This document shows, piece by piece, positions 9,877 through 24,800 of a stretch of DNA of 64,000 bases. How positions within the stretch are numbered: position 1 is the first letter of the stretch; each line of letters begins with the position of its first letter. The notes beneath the pieces were generated by a model that did not search any database, had not been told where the DNA came from, and saw only the letters and a list, made by a program, of their open reading frames with translations. The stretch is taken from positions 7,922,501 through 7,986,500 of the forward strand of contig CM077116.1 of NCBI GenBank assembly GCA_039619475.1. Reading direction: 5' to 3'. Source of the DNA: Icerya purchasi (lineage: Eukaryota > Arthropoda > Insecta > Hemiptera > Monophlebidae). The position numbers and the translations under genes were made by a program.

Positions 9877-12800
9877 CTGTAACAACGAAAATATAACGTC
9901 GTCTCATGATAGTATCAATATAAGAGCTTATTAACGAAACATGTCAAAATAAACCCTTCTATAGCTACTTACAGTATCTGAAAATGAAATGCTGTCTTCT
10001 GTCGATGCCGAGCCTCTTAGCTGATTTGCAGCATGGTCTAATTCGGCTAACAAACTATTAAACGACGAATTTGATAACTATAACATACAGAAAGATCGTT
10101 AAAAATAACCACTTTCGATGCAACAATTGTATGGATTTGCCAGATTTTATGACCATAATTTAAAAATTTAGCAGTCAGATATTGTGCTGTATTTTTTCAT
10201 AAAAATTAATGAAGTTTTTACTAGTATTTAATGGAAATATACATGCTATTAATTGCACCCTGTTACTGTCTATAAAACAAATATTATAAACACTTTAACC
10301 AACAGATATCGGGATTTAATTTTTCAGAATGTATTATATCTATCGATAATAGTACATATGATGGAGAAAAATATCTCACCAAGGCTATATGTTAAACTTT
10401 AGTCATATAGAACAGTAACAGCTCGACTTTTTTGTAAGCTCGAGAACACATCGGATCCATAATTACCTTATCACATCATACCGTAAGTATCCATTTCAAA
10501 AAATGTACCCATTAAGAAAATATGCATATGTTCATGAAACTAGTGTCATTTTAATCCAAAATACACGATTGATCTTCTCAATCAGTTATATGTGTGACAA
10601 CACATTATGAAATTTTCTTACCCAAAGAACCACTATCGCGTGACTTCTCTATTTTATCAATTAATAATACACAAACATACTAAAAAATAAACAACTCCTG
10701 AATCTTGGTTTGCCTACTCCATATAATGCCTCGTTTATTCTTTCTTTTCCGTCCCCGACTATCATTCCTATTATAGCGTCCTTCATTGCTTTTATCTTTA
10801 GCAGTATTTAATTCTAATTCGTTTCTCTCTCTCACTAATGTAATATAATGCCGGGTAATGCCCCCGGCCGGCGACCCCCCCCAAAAAAAACAAGTGTATA
10901 TAGGGTAGCCACTGTTTTTTCAAAAAAAATTTCTCTTTTTTTCCCCGGCTTGGGTAAACACAATAGTCATACAGAAAAAACCATGATATCCGAATGTTTC
11001 GCGAAATGTTTTTATTATACTTCGGCACAGACCCGATGATAACATCTCAAATCACTAAATACCATTTTCACTTCTCGTTAACGGATATATATATATAATT
11101 TATTACCAACACTTAATCTCCTGTTTTTTCGATTATTAATAAGATACAAGAGATGTTTTATAAGTTATGCATACTTCCAAATTCTATGTAAAAAAAAATT
11201 TTAATTCTCTGACTTTTAACAAATTTCCCGGATTAATGAAATTCTTCAAATTTTCCGAAGTTTCCCAGAAAATGCTCACTCCGATATACATATATATGTA
11301 TATAATATTAAACGTGTCAGAAATCATAGTAAATTTAGAAGCATTTTTAAACATTTTTTTTACAAAATATTCACAAAATGAAGCTGTATGCGAATTAGAT
11401 TATTCGTTAACGTAAAAGATCGTAATTTATCACGAGAAGAAAAACATATTAACAAAAGAAATAAAATATACCTCAAGCGAAGAGAAGTGCGGAGAAGACT
11501 GGTTTAATTCACCCAATAGTTCATTGATATTCTCGGACGTAATCGTAGGCGAAGTTAATCCTGCAATTTCGGATCGCAAAAAAAAAAGAAAAAAAAAACA
11601 TAAAAAAATCATTATTTGTCAAGAAAACGCTAATACGTGAATATTTTAAACTGGACGAAGTTTACTATTTACAATATTGCTTTTGTTTAGAACTGAAACT
11701 TCAACCAGACATTCATATGCATACAATGTTATTTTTTCCCTTTTTATTCATAGCTTACTAATCATACGCGAGTGACAAATGAAGCGACCTGGGTATTGTA
11801 TAACTTTTACCGATTTTAAAGTTGCAGTTTTTATAAAATGACAACCTGGCAGAGATGAGCAATTTTTATTCCAATAACCGAATAATAAATTATTCAAATA
11901 ATGCACACATGAATAATGATTAATTTGTTATTCAGTCATTTATTATTATCCGTTAGTAGTTATTCGAATAATTTTATGGATTGCTACGTAATCTAGTGGT
12001 ACTCATGCTCGACAAATGACACGCAGAGATTCTCGGATTTAAGATTAGTATTGGAAAATTTATTTCAATGGATTTTTTAATTTTTTTGTATTACGTATTT
12101 TATTTTCCAGTGAACATTAAATGATTACAACCAATTTTGTTACTGCATTAAATGAATAATAAATTTAAATCATCAAAACAAACAATATAAGAACAAAATA
12201 AATTTCTTACTTAGTAACGTTTTTGGGCATAACTCATCATTAAGAAATTTATTTTGTTCTTATATCGTTTATTATATCAATTATTATTATAACTTATTAT
12301 ACTTCTATATTTAACAAACAGAATGGAAAAAGATTCTTTATTATATAAAACAAAAATATATACGTTGATCCATATTCAAACAAATTGTATTAACCTTCAG
12401 TGTTACTTATGTAATTAATAAAATCATTAAACAAAAAATTAATGAATTATAAATATGCTACTGTTTATTGTTCAACTTTATTTGAATGCCATTATTATAG
12501 TTGTTTTTTAATCGAAACTAGTTGTCATATTTATAATTCATTAATTGTGTTTATGGTTTTGCGATTTTAATAATTATATAAGCAATACTGAGCAATATAT
12601 ATTTTTAAATTTGCAATATGACAATATTATTACACATGTTTCGATATTATGAAATTCATATTCATTCTTATGAAAAATATACAAATTCAATGGGAATAAA
12701 AAAATCGAAAAGTGTTTAAAATAACTATCCATATTTTCATAATAAGTGAAGTATTATGAATTCATTTTAACTTTTAGTTTCAAACAAATGGTTGATAAAT

Positions 12801-15800
12801 TAAAAAACAAATGTGCTGTAAAATAATAACCATTTGTCAAATTATTAAAAAATAAAAAATTTACCTAATTTACATAGCAGTTCATATATTAGTATATATT
12901 CTTAATATTGCGAACTTTACATGTTTTCCTTAAAATTATTACTCAGTATAAGAATTTTGTTCCATATAGGAAAGAAGGAATAAAAGAAAGGAGGCACATT
13001 TTCACTGATGAAATAATTACAAATATCAGTTAAACAGTATTAATGCAGGTAAAATAACATTTTTCAACCATCTAACATTAACAAACTACTTTATGTTGGT
13101 TTTAATCGTTCTATTCGACTACATATATCTGTTAGATTTAAGGCTGTATCGGAGGAAAGGAAACCCCTTAACATTATATACTTTTTTTACGTAACATTCC
13201 TGTAAATGTATATATTTATAAGAGTTTAAAAATTTTCGTCATTATTACACTTTTCCGAAATTCTTTAAAACTCGGAAAAATCCCTATAGGAACCAAAATA
13301 TACTGTCATGAACACCAAATAGCGAATTTTTTATCAATATATCACAGAGGTTCAGGAAAAAAAGAACCAAAATTTTTTGTCATTTCGGGCGTCCTGAGAA
13401 CCCAATTTTGGAATCGGAAAACCGGGTGTTCAAAACTAGAGAAATTTCATCAAACATACATATTTGTAAGACGTTTCAAAATTTTTAACTTACAAAAATG
13501 GGAGTACATAATTTTTTGCGCTTTTTGGAACTTTTCGTAAACTTCGAAATTTTCGTTGAAAAAATGAATATGGCTTCTTTATTATCAAAAATAAATAAAT
13601 CGAATGAAAAAAATATTTTTTACAGCTTTTAGGATTTGCGGGATCCGAAAAGCCAATGTTGCTTCGTTTTGTTTTTTCAACATTTTTATTTGATTTACTG
13701 TTTACACAAAACAAACACCTTTTTACTGTTTTTTGTTCAAAGGGTTGTTCAATTATTGGTAATTTCTTTATTTTATGAAAAGGTTTTGAATTTTGTTATA
13801 TATATTAACGTGTTGTATCTTGCGTCAAATAAGGTCACGACATCCGACTCGGATAACGAAATGAAAAAAAAAAAATATATATTAAATCTTACTTTTAATA
13901 GGTTATTTTGGAGAATTATAAATTTTTAAGAGATTTTTTAGGTCGTTTTAAATTCCAGTATCATTGATGTTTTTATAAGATTTTTGATGCCCAGGTTAAT
14001 CGGTTGTCCTAAAGTTATATAGGTTGCCTTAAAGACAATTTTAATTGTGATTTATGCGCAAAATTTGAAGTTTATGGGTCAAATTGTTTCTTAAATTTTT
14101 TTAGCATTTATAAACCATCTTATTCGGATTTGTACATTATATGGGTTCGGAATTCTAAAAATGGGCGTAATCATACTAAATAACATTAATTAAAAATTAA
14201 AATATGCAATATAAAAAATAAAATAAAAAAAAAAAACAGTAAAATTAATTTGTCAACACCGGTCTTGAATTCAAGTCTCCTTTCTTTAGCCACTTTCCAG
14301 CTTCCGACTTAGTCCTCCTCTCCTTAATTAATCATTCCAGGTTTTGGTTTGATAAATACCCTTCCTTATTCTCTAATCTCGCTTTACACTATCTTCTCAT
14401 GCAGCCAGCACCTAGTCTCCAGCCTTGGTTTCTTTCCATTCCGTTTAGTCGTCGTTCTACTATCATCCTCGCTTTCATTTTTCTTCATCTCCTTTTCCTC
14501 TCTGTCCCCTGCACAACTCTGATTCCCCTTTGAATGCGACGCAAACCATGTTTTCTTCGAACCTCGAGTTCTTGGTAGCGAACGTTCCCTTTTGTATTCG
14601 AAAGTCTTGGCTCTTGGCCTGCCGACTCCCTATAGTGCTTCCTTTATCCTTTCCTTCCCATCTCCATCATTAATTCCCTTACTTCATTTCTTTATTTTTT
14701 CTATCTCCCATCGCCTCAGAATATAATTTCTTAGTAAAATACATCCAAGTGGTCGGGTCCAAGTCAAAAGCGAGCCCCCTCCAAAAAAAAGTTTTTGAGT
14801 GATATATGACAAGCGTCATACCATTAAATTCGATAACGTTTACAGTTTTCCATCACAAGAGCGTTAAAATGAAAACACTTAATAGTTAGTAACATTAATA
14901 ATGTGTATATGTTACGCGCAGCTAATGAACACGATTCATAAATCGAGTATAAAGTTACACATTTCACGAAGGGTGAAATGCGCAGAATTATAAACAGTCA
15001 CAAAATTGTGGCGTTATATTTGCGTTTGCTATGAAAATAAATTTTTATAATATAAAATGTTTATGAAATAAGCATTATACTCAGATTTGTCACGTAAGGA
15101 AATCTTTGAATTCAGAAATTTTTTATATAAAAAACATTTTCTCGAAAACGTCAGGTAAATTTAGTGTCCACTGAAGGGCATTGAGTACATAAAGATTTTG
15201 AAAATTCTATTTATTTTCTCCTTTATTTGATAACTCCTGAAGTTAAAAAATTCGAAATACTTTATAAACATGTTAAATATCAACATAATACAAGGCTAAA
15301 ATACTTAATGATCTTCAGCAGTGCAACGGAAATAAAAAGTATAAAGGCTCATCACTTGGTTCTGTAATTGATTAAAATTTAGATTCTCTCATTTTAGAAA
15401 GTACACGTATAACGAATAAAATTAGATATTTTCTTATAATTACTTTCAGGTTTGTTTGTATTTACTTTTTGACACCTATAAATGGGCATACATTTATAAG
15501 TTTCGAAATAAAATATTAATACGCCAGGAAGGAAATAACAAAATTAACAAAGTATTTTTAAATTATGTTTGGTCTTTAAGTAAACAAAGTATACTTTTAT
15601 AGATCTTGTAATATATTTCATTGTTATTAAATTGTAATAAATAATTTTGTATTTATTCAAAAACATAATGATTTACGTTCATTTCATGTATTCCACGGTT
15701 TATGTAACTTATAATTTCATTCATTTCCTTGTTTATTAATGATACTTATTACTGCTATCTATCACTGATGCTGTATAATGTTGCGCTTTAAGTGATAAGT

Positions 15801-18800
15801 AAATATAAAGCAATTTTTATTTTACATTTGAATTTCTTAAATTACGTGAACTATGTAATACACAAAAAGAACATAATTATGCATGGTTCACGAACTGTTC
15901 AAAATTCTGCGCCTTTTACGAATTGTAAACGACGTTATATTCATGAAGTGTGCAACTTTTCGTTCATTTCGTAAATTGTTGATTTCGTTATCAGCGCGTA
16001 ATATTTACATATCAATTTTGTGGGCGCGCGCACACGCGTGCGGGCATTTAAGAAAATAAAAACATAGCTAAATTTAATATATTTAACGAGGCAAAAGGAT
16101 AGATATACTGAAGTCAATTTGCAATCGCTTAACCGCCCCCATCATCCCATATTACTATCTAGTCTTAGCTTTCCAGATAAAAATAAATTTTAATGTTTTA
16201 TTAAAAACCGTGCAACACGGTAGCAATAAGTAGACATTTTGACAGACCGTATACAATTTTATGCCATTTAATGTGAGATTAATTTGAATTATTCTGCGCC
16301 ATTACAATGCTAAACGAATTTTAAACACAAAGTCAATGCAACACATGAATGGAGGTTGATAAAGTAATAGTATACATTCAAATTCGCAGATATTTAAATA
16401 GCGAAAGAAAACAGAATCATTTTACCATCTTTATTTGCAGATTTTAAATTCGCCAATGTTCGTTCAATGAAGCGCGTTAAAGACGATGCGTTAGAAAGCC
16501 TAGAAAACCTTGTATCGTCATCATGATCCAGAAACGTATCTCCGACAGCAGTTGAAACTGTAAAAAAGACAAATAAATGATATTCTGATATGAAATATTG
16601 ATGCACGTATTGAAATAAAAAATTGTCACCCACACTTTTTGCACAAACACATATTACCAGATACGAGAAATAAAATTATAATAAACAATTTAGAATTTCC
16701 GCATTTAAATATTTTTTCCATCTAGAGATTTACATACAAGCTAATACTACATAATATTCAGTTCGATTAAAATAATAACTTCATCGAAATTATTATTTTT
16801 TTTTTTTGCTCTTCTACATATACAAAAATGTATATTACCTAACAACAAATCATTCTAATTGTTTCACACACACACACACAAAAAGTCAATTAAAAACCCA
16901 CGTCCGTTATAATATTTAGAAGTTACGTAAAGCTTACAAAAAAATCCTGTTCGTATTTTCGCAATTATTTGTCTTAGATGTTTTCTACATATTCGACGAT
17001 ATCGTTATTAAAGGTATTTATTACAATAGTAACTAGAATACACGATAGAAGTACGTTTGCTCGTTGCGATGCTACTGTTCCAAATTGAAGCAAAATTAAT
17101 ACTACATTAACTGTCATCGCTACATTACTTGTTATTAAAAAATATAATTATTGCCATTCAAGACTATTTTATCTTTTTTCGATTGACACATGTGAAATAT
17201 GTTTTGTTTGTTGTTCTAACTTCATTTAATAATTATTCTATGAAACCACCTATTTATATGAAAAGGAATAAGATATTCAGATGTCAAAAATAATTACTAT
17301 TTTCAAATTTTATTTATTCCGTATGTCACTTTTTTTGTACAAAACTTAATATAATCAGAAGCTTTTTTATTTACAATGTTTCACATAATAAGAAGTATAA
17401 AGGGAATTTTTCTTCTTGCAACTCACATTAATCATTTCATTCTGAAAGATATAAATAAAAAATAAGCCCTTTCAAAATGTATTAGTAAGTTTCGTGCTTT
17501 GTGTGCCGTTGATGGAATGTTAGTAAAAAGCCCTCGAAAACGTCAACCTCTTTCACCATTTCGAGGCCTTTCATTTTTTATGAAATAAGCAGTTGACCCG
17601 TGGTACAAAGAATTATCTGTTGTTTTTTTTTTGTGCAAGTATAATTCATTATTATTATGTTCAGCTACACTTTAAAGATATTGATATACACCTACAATTT
17701 TCTCGACTTTTTAATTTTTTTCTTCGTTTATTTTCATTAACGGTCTTACATATATTTTGTGGTGTTCATTTATTTATCGCTCTTATTAGGATAAAAAATA
17801 TTGTTCCAAAAAATGTGTTATTATTATAAAATCATAAATACTGTGTGTTTTCCATTTTTTATTATCTCTTTTCTTCCTTTCAACATTGACTAGTCGAAAA
17901 CGTACTTTTTTCACCAATTAAGGCGTATTTGCGCGATTATACCTCAACGTTTAAAACTTTTATCAAAGTCATTTATTTGAAATTTAGATATCCGACCAAA
18001 AAATTGCACGTAAAGTATTTTATAAAAATTTTAACCGAACAGAATAAACATCGAATTAATTTTTTTGACAATTCGTTAAAGAAAAAAGGTCAGTTCGCTT
18101 CTGATTATGGTCAGTGTAAGCTGTCCGAAACGTTGAATAATAAATGAATTTTTATAACATGGTGTCTACCGTAAATTATTATTCTAATCATATTCATCAT
18201 GGAAGTTTCAAATGTTTATTTAAAAAAGAACATGTTTCAAATACAAGTTTTTCCTTCGTTTTTTTATAAAATATAATTTATTATCAGAAAAAGATCTGCT
18301 TTTGTTTTACATTATAATGCCAGTAGCTATTTGTTGTTTATTGCTAAGCGTAATTTTTTCTTTTCTTTAAAAATATTATTTAACTAAAATCGAAAGTTAC
18401 GATTTAGATACCTTGTTCTTTATGATTAATATTTGAAGAAGATACATTCGCGTCTAAAATATCTCGAATCGCGCAGTTTTCATCTCCGTTTTGTCTATTA
18501 TTGGACTTTTCAACTGCTGTTCCTGCATCATAAAATATTACGCGTAAAAAACAAGTTACAAAATTTATTTTAAAACTATGTCAGCATGTAAAAATTAAAA
18601 TAACTGAGACTACGTGGTCCATAGTTGGTCGAAACGGAGAGAAAAAAAAATTAATAAGTTGTGCGAATCGAACAAAAATTTATAAAGCATGATGAATCGA
18701 AAGTTGGGAAAAATCATATTATTTGCATTCTTCCTTGAACATCAATATCAGAAACAGAAAAGTTAACTAAAGGAAATATGATGTCCATCGAAAAACGAGT

Positions 18801-21800
18801 GTCAGCATTTGAGTCACGAGTAAAAAATATTATACGAGTTTTAAACATAACAAACAAAAAATATCCGAAAAAGTTTTAGAAACCTCTTTTAACCAGTTTT
18901 AAATGATAGAGGTAATTAAAAACACGTATCTTCGCCGTAGTATTTTTCGATGTTTAGCAAATATCTTATAAAGTATTTGACCATATAGACAGTGTGTAAA
19001 TATAAAAATCGCTTATTCAGTAGAAAAACTATTTTAGTGAATCAACTTTTTGAAGTTAAACATTAAAACACCGTGTATTTCTGTATAAATAAAATCAGAT
19101 TAATAAATGGAATCACTTTCTGCCAGTTTCATACACAATATGCACTCGTATTTGGCAAATTTATAAGTTGTCAGTGAATTTTTAATTTAAATCTAAGAAA
19201 CGTGACTTATTTAAATCAGACACGTTTAGACGATATACATACGAACATAAATCTTAAACGCATATACTGCTCTTTTGAATAATTTTTCACGAAATTACCC
19301 TATTATTATATGAGAAGATCGAATGTTAATATGTATTTATTGAGTGACGAATAGAATACTGCATAAGATTTTACAACATATATACACACGTACTGCGATA
19401 ATTTTTATCTGTTAACCAAAATACTATTTATAATAAATGCATACTCACTGTTTTGCTCATTCACTGTGGGTACGTAACTGTTATTGCCATCATTATAAGT
19501 CGCCGGATCTTGATGAGACTGGTAAATATTTTGATTGGAAAACGTTGGAAGCATTCGAGAGAGCACACTTTTTTGACGATGGCCAGGTCTCCGCTGACGT
19601 CCCAAATAACGTGGTTGTAATTTCTAATAAACAATAATACGGGTGAAATGTTATTTAAAAACATTATTTATAATTTTTGTACGATATTAATATTTCAGCG
19701 TTACGTATATTCTATTACAGAAAATTTACTATTTATAAACATGATGAAATATTTATGTTAAAATATTTAAAAGTTAGTTTCGTAATTTAATATGTCATCG
19801 ACTAAGTCGTATAATACACTAATATAAATATTCAATATAATTGTCCAATGTGTTGTGATAGCTTAGTTGCTAGAGCGTTTGGCTTAGTTCGATCCCAGGC
19901 GATGACAGAAATTATTACAAAAATTAAATTAAATAATCGCTAATAGATTCATATGGAAGGCAATGATGGCCCACCACATATACCATTACATGCACGTCAG
20001 TTAGTATACAGTTGACACATACGCGGGATCGCATTTATAGCGCGATAAATTAAACATTTACAATCAGTTCTAAGTATAGCCTTGCGTGTACACTCGGCCA
20101 TGGGCGCTACCTACATATATCTGTACAGCTAGAATGTATAAGTAGGTAGCCACGATATTCGGAATCGAGCAATACGACTTAAGAGGGAGATGTCTAATAG
20201 CAATGTGTTTGCATCATTTATCACGAGCCTTCTAAAAACCATAAATTTCCATAGTAACTAAATCAACCTGACTCTCAATCAGAAGTATTCTTTGACAGGG
20301 TTTTTAAAATTAATAATTTTTTAGAATGATTTATTATTTTACTGTAGGGCGCATTCCTTTACTCGATTAAACTCTTCATTAATTAAATAATTAATTGTTT
20401 TGAACGAGTAGCATCAGAAATGAACAAATTGCACTTACAGAAAGTTGTTCTTGAAATGATCCAACGCCAGCTTCCCTTTGATCTTGTTGAACGAATGATG
20501 GTTCTTGCAATCTGACATCGCCTTCTTGCACAGTCCCAGGATTCTAAAAATAAATATTACATTATATTCTATTGCATTTTTCGACGGCGTAGAAAAACAA
20601 TATGACTTATTTTTAATTTTTTTCAAAATCACATGTTAATTAAATTTACTAACAACCTGCTGATCGGGTACTGAGTTGTTGCAAATTCCAGGTTTCATCT
20701 TTACAGAATGAATTCTTTTTTTTTTACAATCTTTGCTTCCATTTCGGCAATATACCTAATTAATAAATTAAAAATAAACAATTCGATGTACCATACTGAA
20801 CTATATTTAACATTAATGTACGAGTTATCTGTGATGACATTAAATAAAGCACAAACATTAAACACACCTCATGATTATGGATTAAGTTACCCAAAACTAT
20901 TCGGCTTTTTTAATTATAATTAATGTTTATCTTTTATTTATTTCTGCGATTATAAAAATAAATAAACGAAAAATTACATATTTTTTTCCGCAGTAACAAG
21001 AACTTTATTCATTTTTAACAAAAATGACGTTACTAAATAAAAGCCATAGGAAATGCGTTTAAAGAATATCGTTCGAGAAAACGTTGAACATGGAAATTGT
21101 CGGTCAAAACCATTAATAACGTAACGTAAGACAGAGTCATCATTTGAGGTCACTGATTATAAAGTGAACATACATAAGCGACATATAGTTCAACATAAAT
21201 AATTTGAAATTAATACACGTAATTTGATTTAGTTGAACTTCTGATGCAGAGAAGAAATAGTTTTCCACGATTTTCTAAAACCGTTTGCTATTCTACAGTC
21301 TTAGCTGAAATTCAACTTGTTTAATTAAAAGTTATATGAATCTTCTGAAATATGAAAAATAGATAATATATAACTATTTCTTCTCTGCATCAGAAGTTCA
21401 ATTTAATCAAATTACGTGTATTAATTTCAAATTATTTATATTGAACTATATGTCGCTTATGTATGTTCACTTTATAATCAGTGACCTCAAATGATGACTC
21501 TATCTTACGTTACGTTATTAATGGTTTTGACGGACAATTTCCATGTTCAACGTTTTCTCGAACGATATTCTTTAAACGCATTTCCTATGGCTTTGCAGTC
21601 GTCAAACGATTGAAGAAGTGTTTAAGTTCGAATTGTGCCAGATTTTCGAATGTATACTATGAGCTGAGCCGACTTATCTGGAATTATTTTATTTGCTGAA
21701 TTTTTCAACAGCGATCCAACATTATTCCTAAAAGTGTCATACATGCTTTCAACGTATTTTTTCCTGAGGAATCTGATGATGTTATCAATTTTACTGTATA

Positions 21801-24800
21801 AATTTCTATGAAGAATTCGCAACCAAAAATCATAAAATACCCCAAAATATTGTTTTTTTGAATTTTTCGCGAGAACCCTGACCGAAATCCAATTTTCTCA
21901 TTAAATCATTGTATTTTTAATAAAAATTTTAATAAATAAACTTTTTGCATTTTTTATACTTTAGGAGTGTTTTATAAGTAGACAAACTGAATATTATGAC
22001 TAAAAAATTCACATATAATACTCCTAACATGTTGTATGAGCCTCATTTGTTGTATAAAGATATTTTTATTTCCAGAGAAAAAAATAATTTTTAAAAATGA
22101 TGGTTTTTTAGGCTATACAGGACCAAAGCGTCGGAAGCTACTAATATGGCCAACCCTTAACTTAAATACTACAAAAACGTTAGTCTGAGTTAATTTTAAA
22201 ATAGAATTTCACCTATTTTAACGGAAAATGTCGTTTCGGTTGTATTCTATGCTTCTTCTTTTTAGAAATTACAGATTATCTATAAACTGAATTATTTTGA
22301 CACAATGTGGCTATATGATCAACATCTATGTTAAATACGTGTTGGCAATATGTACGTTCGCTACTGGTTTACACTGCGCACATGCAGCTGTATTAAAGAT
22401 CGTAAAAAGACTCGAATGAACGAAATATCAAACGCAACGTTTTAATTAAAAGTTCCTTCTCGAAATATATGTATAGTATGCCAAAAGTTACCTTTTTGTC
22501 TTCAGCGAATACAGTTTGCGCGACAGATATTAACTTTTGTAACATAGAAGAAATGGTATCAGTACCATAAATGGATGAATCTTCCCACCAGTACTCCAGC
22601 TGTAATTTCGAATCAGTTCCGAACTGAAATAACAAGGATTATGCGTGTTTATTTTAATTATATCTTTGTGAAAAATTTTGCAAAAAACAACTCTGAACTA
22701 ACCAAAAAAAAAAATAATAATTTTGAAAGTTTGAAAATTAAATACCGGTATGTTGTAATAGACACACAAATAAATTGTATAAGTTCCAATATCCCAAAAC
22801 AATTAAATGTTTAACTTTTTTTTCTTTGCAAATCGGATAGTTTTGATTTAAAATTTTATGTTATTATATAAACAATTCTTTTATGTACATGTAATTAGTG
22901 ATTTCAGAAGGGGTTCTAATGATTTCGATAAAATTCGAAAAGAAAACATTTTTTTAGTCTTATTCTAAAAAATTGTATCAACAGAACAATTTTTGAAAAG
23001 GATACGAATTGGTTAATTTTAATGATAACTTTTACTTAATTAAAAATAAGTAAAAGTAATACATCATAACAAATTAAAAAAACACGAAGGAATATCTTTG
23101 TTCCGTGATGAAATATATTTATTTACAACAATTCTAAATATTATGCCAAAATTTAAGACGTTAGTTGTTATACAATGGTGCGCATGGTAATTTTAATATC
23201 TCTGGCTTAAGGATTTTGAATTCGGTTTTATTTCGTATAGTGCGAGAATAATTCAATATAAAAAATGAGTGCAAGGTACACGAATATAGTTTTCATTCAA
23301 ACGGCTGTTATTTCTATATTTTTAATTAAAATACATTAACCGATCTGCAAGTTCAAAATAAATTCAAACAAAGTTCAAGCATCTGGCACTATACACTTGA
23401 AAGAACAGAAAAATCTGCGAAATATTAAGCATTATTTCGACCATAATACATGCTTGCATAATTTTTATGCAAACTATTATAAAATTATGTACTTCTTTAG
23501 ATTTCATTAAAGAACAACTAAAAAACTTACATATCGAACTAAAATTCTGTAAAAGATAAAATCTTGTACAATTAAACAATAAATATAAGTAATGTTCATT
23601 TTAACTGTACAAATACCATTAAGTAGAGATCTCCAATCCTTAACGTTTCCGCATTTTTAATCGTCCACCCAGCTTTCGCTTTGGATATTATTTCATTCCT
23701 TTGCAAGTTAGATATTTCAGGACTGCTGCGATGATTATCAACATCTTCATCTTCTTTTTCAACTACTACGTTAGCATTATTGTCTTCAATTTCATCACTT
23801 ACCTGTTTCACCGCCGCAGTTTCTAAAAAAACGGCTAAAGAAAAATAGAAACAACGTAAAAAGCATTAAAAAAATACAATTTAAATAAAAGTGGTTTTAA
23901 AAATATTCTTATATCCCCGTTAAAAGAATATGGTAAATTTTTAAACAGTATTACAATTGTGAAAACAAAAAAATTAAAATTCTTTTAAACCAGCTTTTAA
24001 TTTTTTTTTTTTTTTTTTATAAAAAGCATAAAAAGTATTTTTAACTTTATCCGTAACGGTAAGGAAATTATTTAAAAACTTTAAAGAAATACAAACATCA
24101 ATGTTGAATAGTATGAAGACTTCTATTATCGAACAGATTTGCCCAATTTACCGCTAATGTTTTATAACGATTTCCTTAATTATGAAACTAACAAAGTAAC
24201 TGACAATGATTAGATTGAACCAGTCAGATATATAATAACACCAAGATTAGTATTATATAGAAGATATCAGGCGTTTAGGGAAGAGGAAATGATAAAAACA
24301 GCGGCGAAATAAAAAAAACAAACAAAGAACAGGCGAGCTGACTGTTTCATGTCTTCTTCATTAGGTCAGATGGTTGTAATAAGAATCATTAATTTTAAAA
24401 AATGTAAAATTAGTCACTTTGTTCTTCACATTCTGCTTTAATATTCCGAGATTTTGTAAAATGCGGTTTTCGAAGTATTTAAAGAAATTGTATATCCCTT
24501 AAATTAATAAACATAATTTTATACTCCCAACGTTTTCAGAAGATTGCTGGAATTTACTGGATTCTTTTTTTGTTTATAGTTCAGTCGTTAATATTTTTCT
24601 TACTTATTTATTTATAGCTTAAATTGAATGAAATTAACAGATCAAAAATTAAAACTAAAAAAAGAAACTAACGTCTACCGTATTTTTAAAATTGAACAAA
24701 AACAACTAAAAAGCGATTTATTACTTAAAATTTAATGTTTACAGAAACTTTAGCCCGCTTGAAATTATTATAGTCTTCGTAATTCTTTCAAAGAATACTT

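Noticed and set aside
17593..18147. Two plus-strand frames in cramped intron 11.
   Set aside because: No start context, motif or splice partners. Phe/Lys-rich composition is expected from AT-rich DNA.
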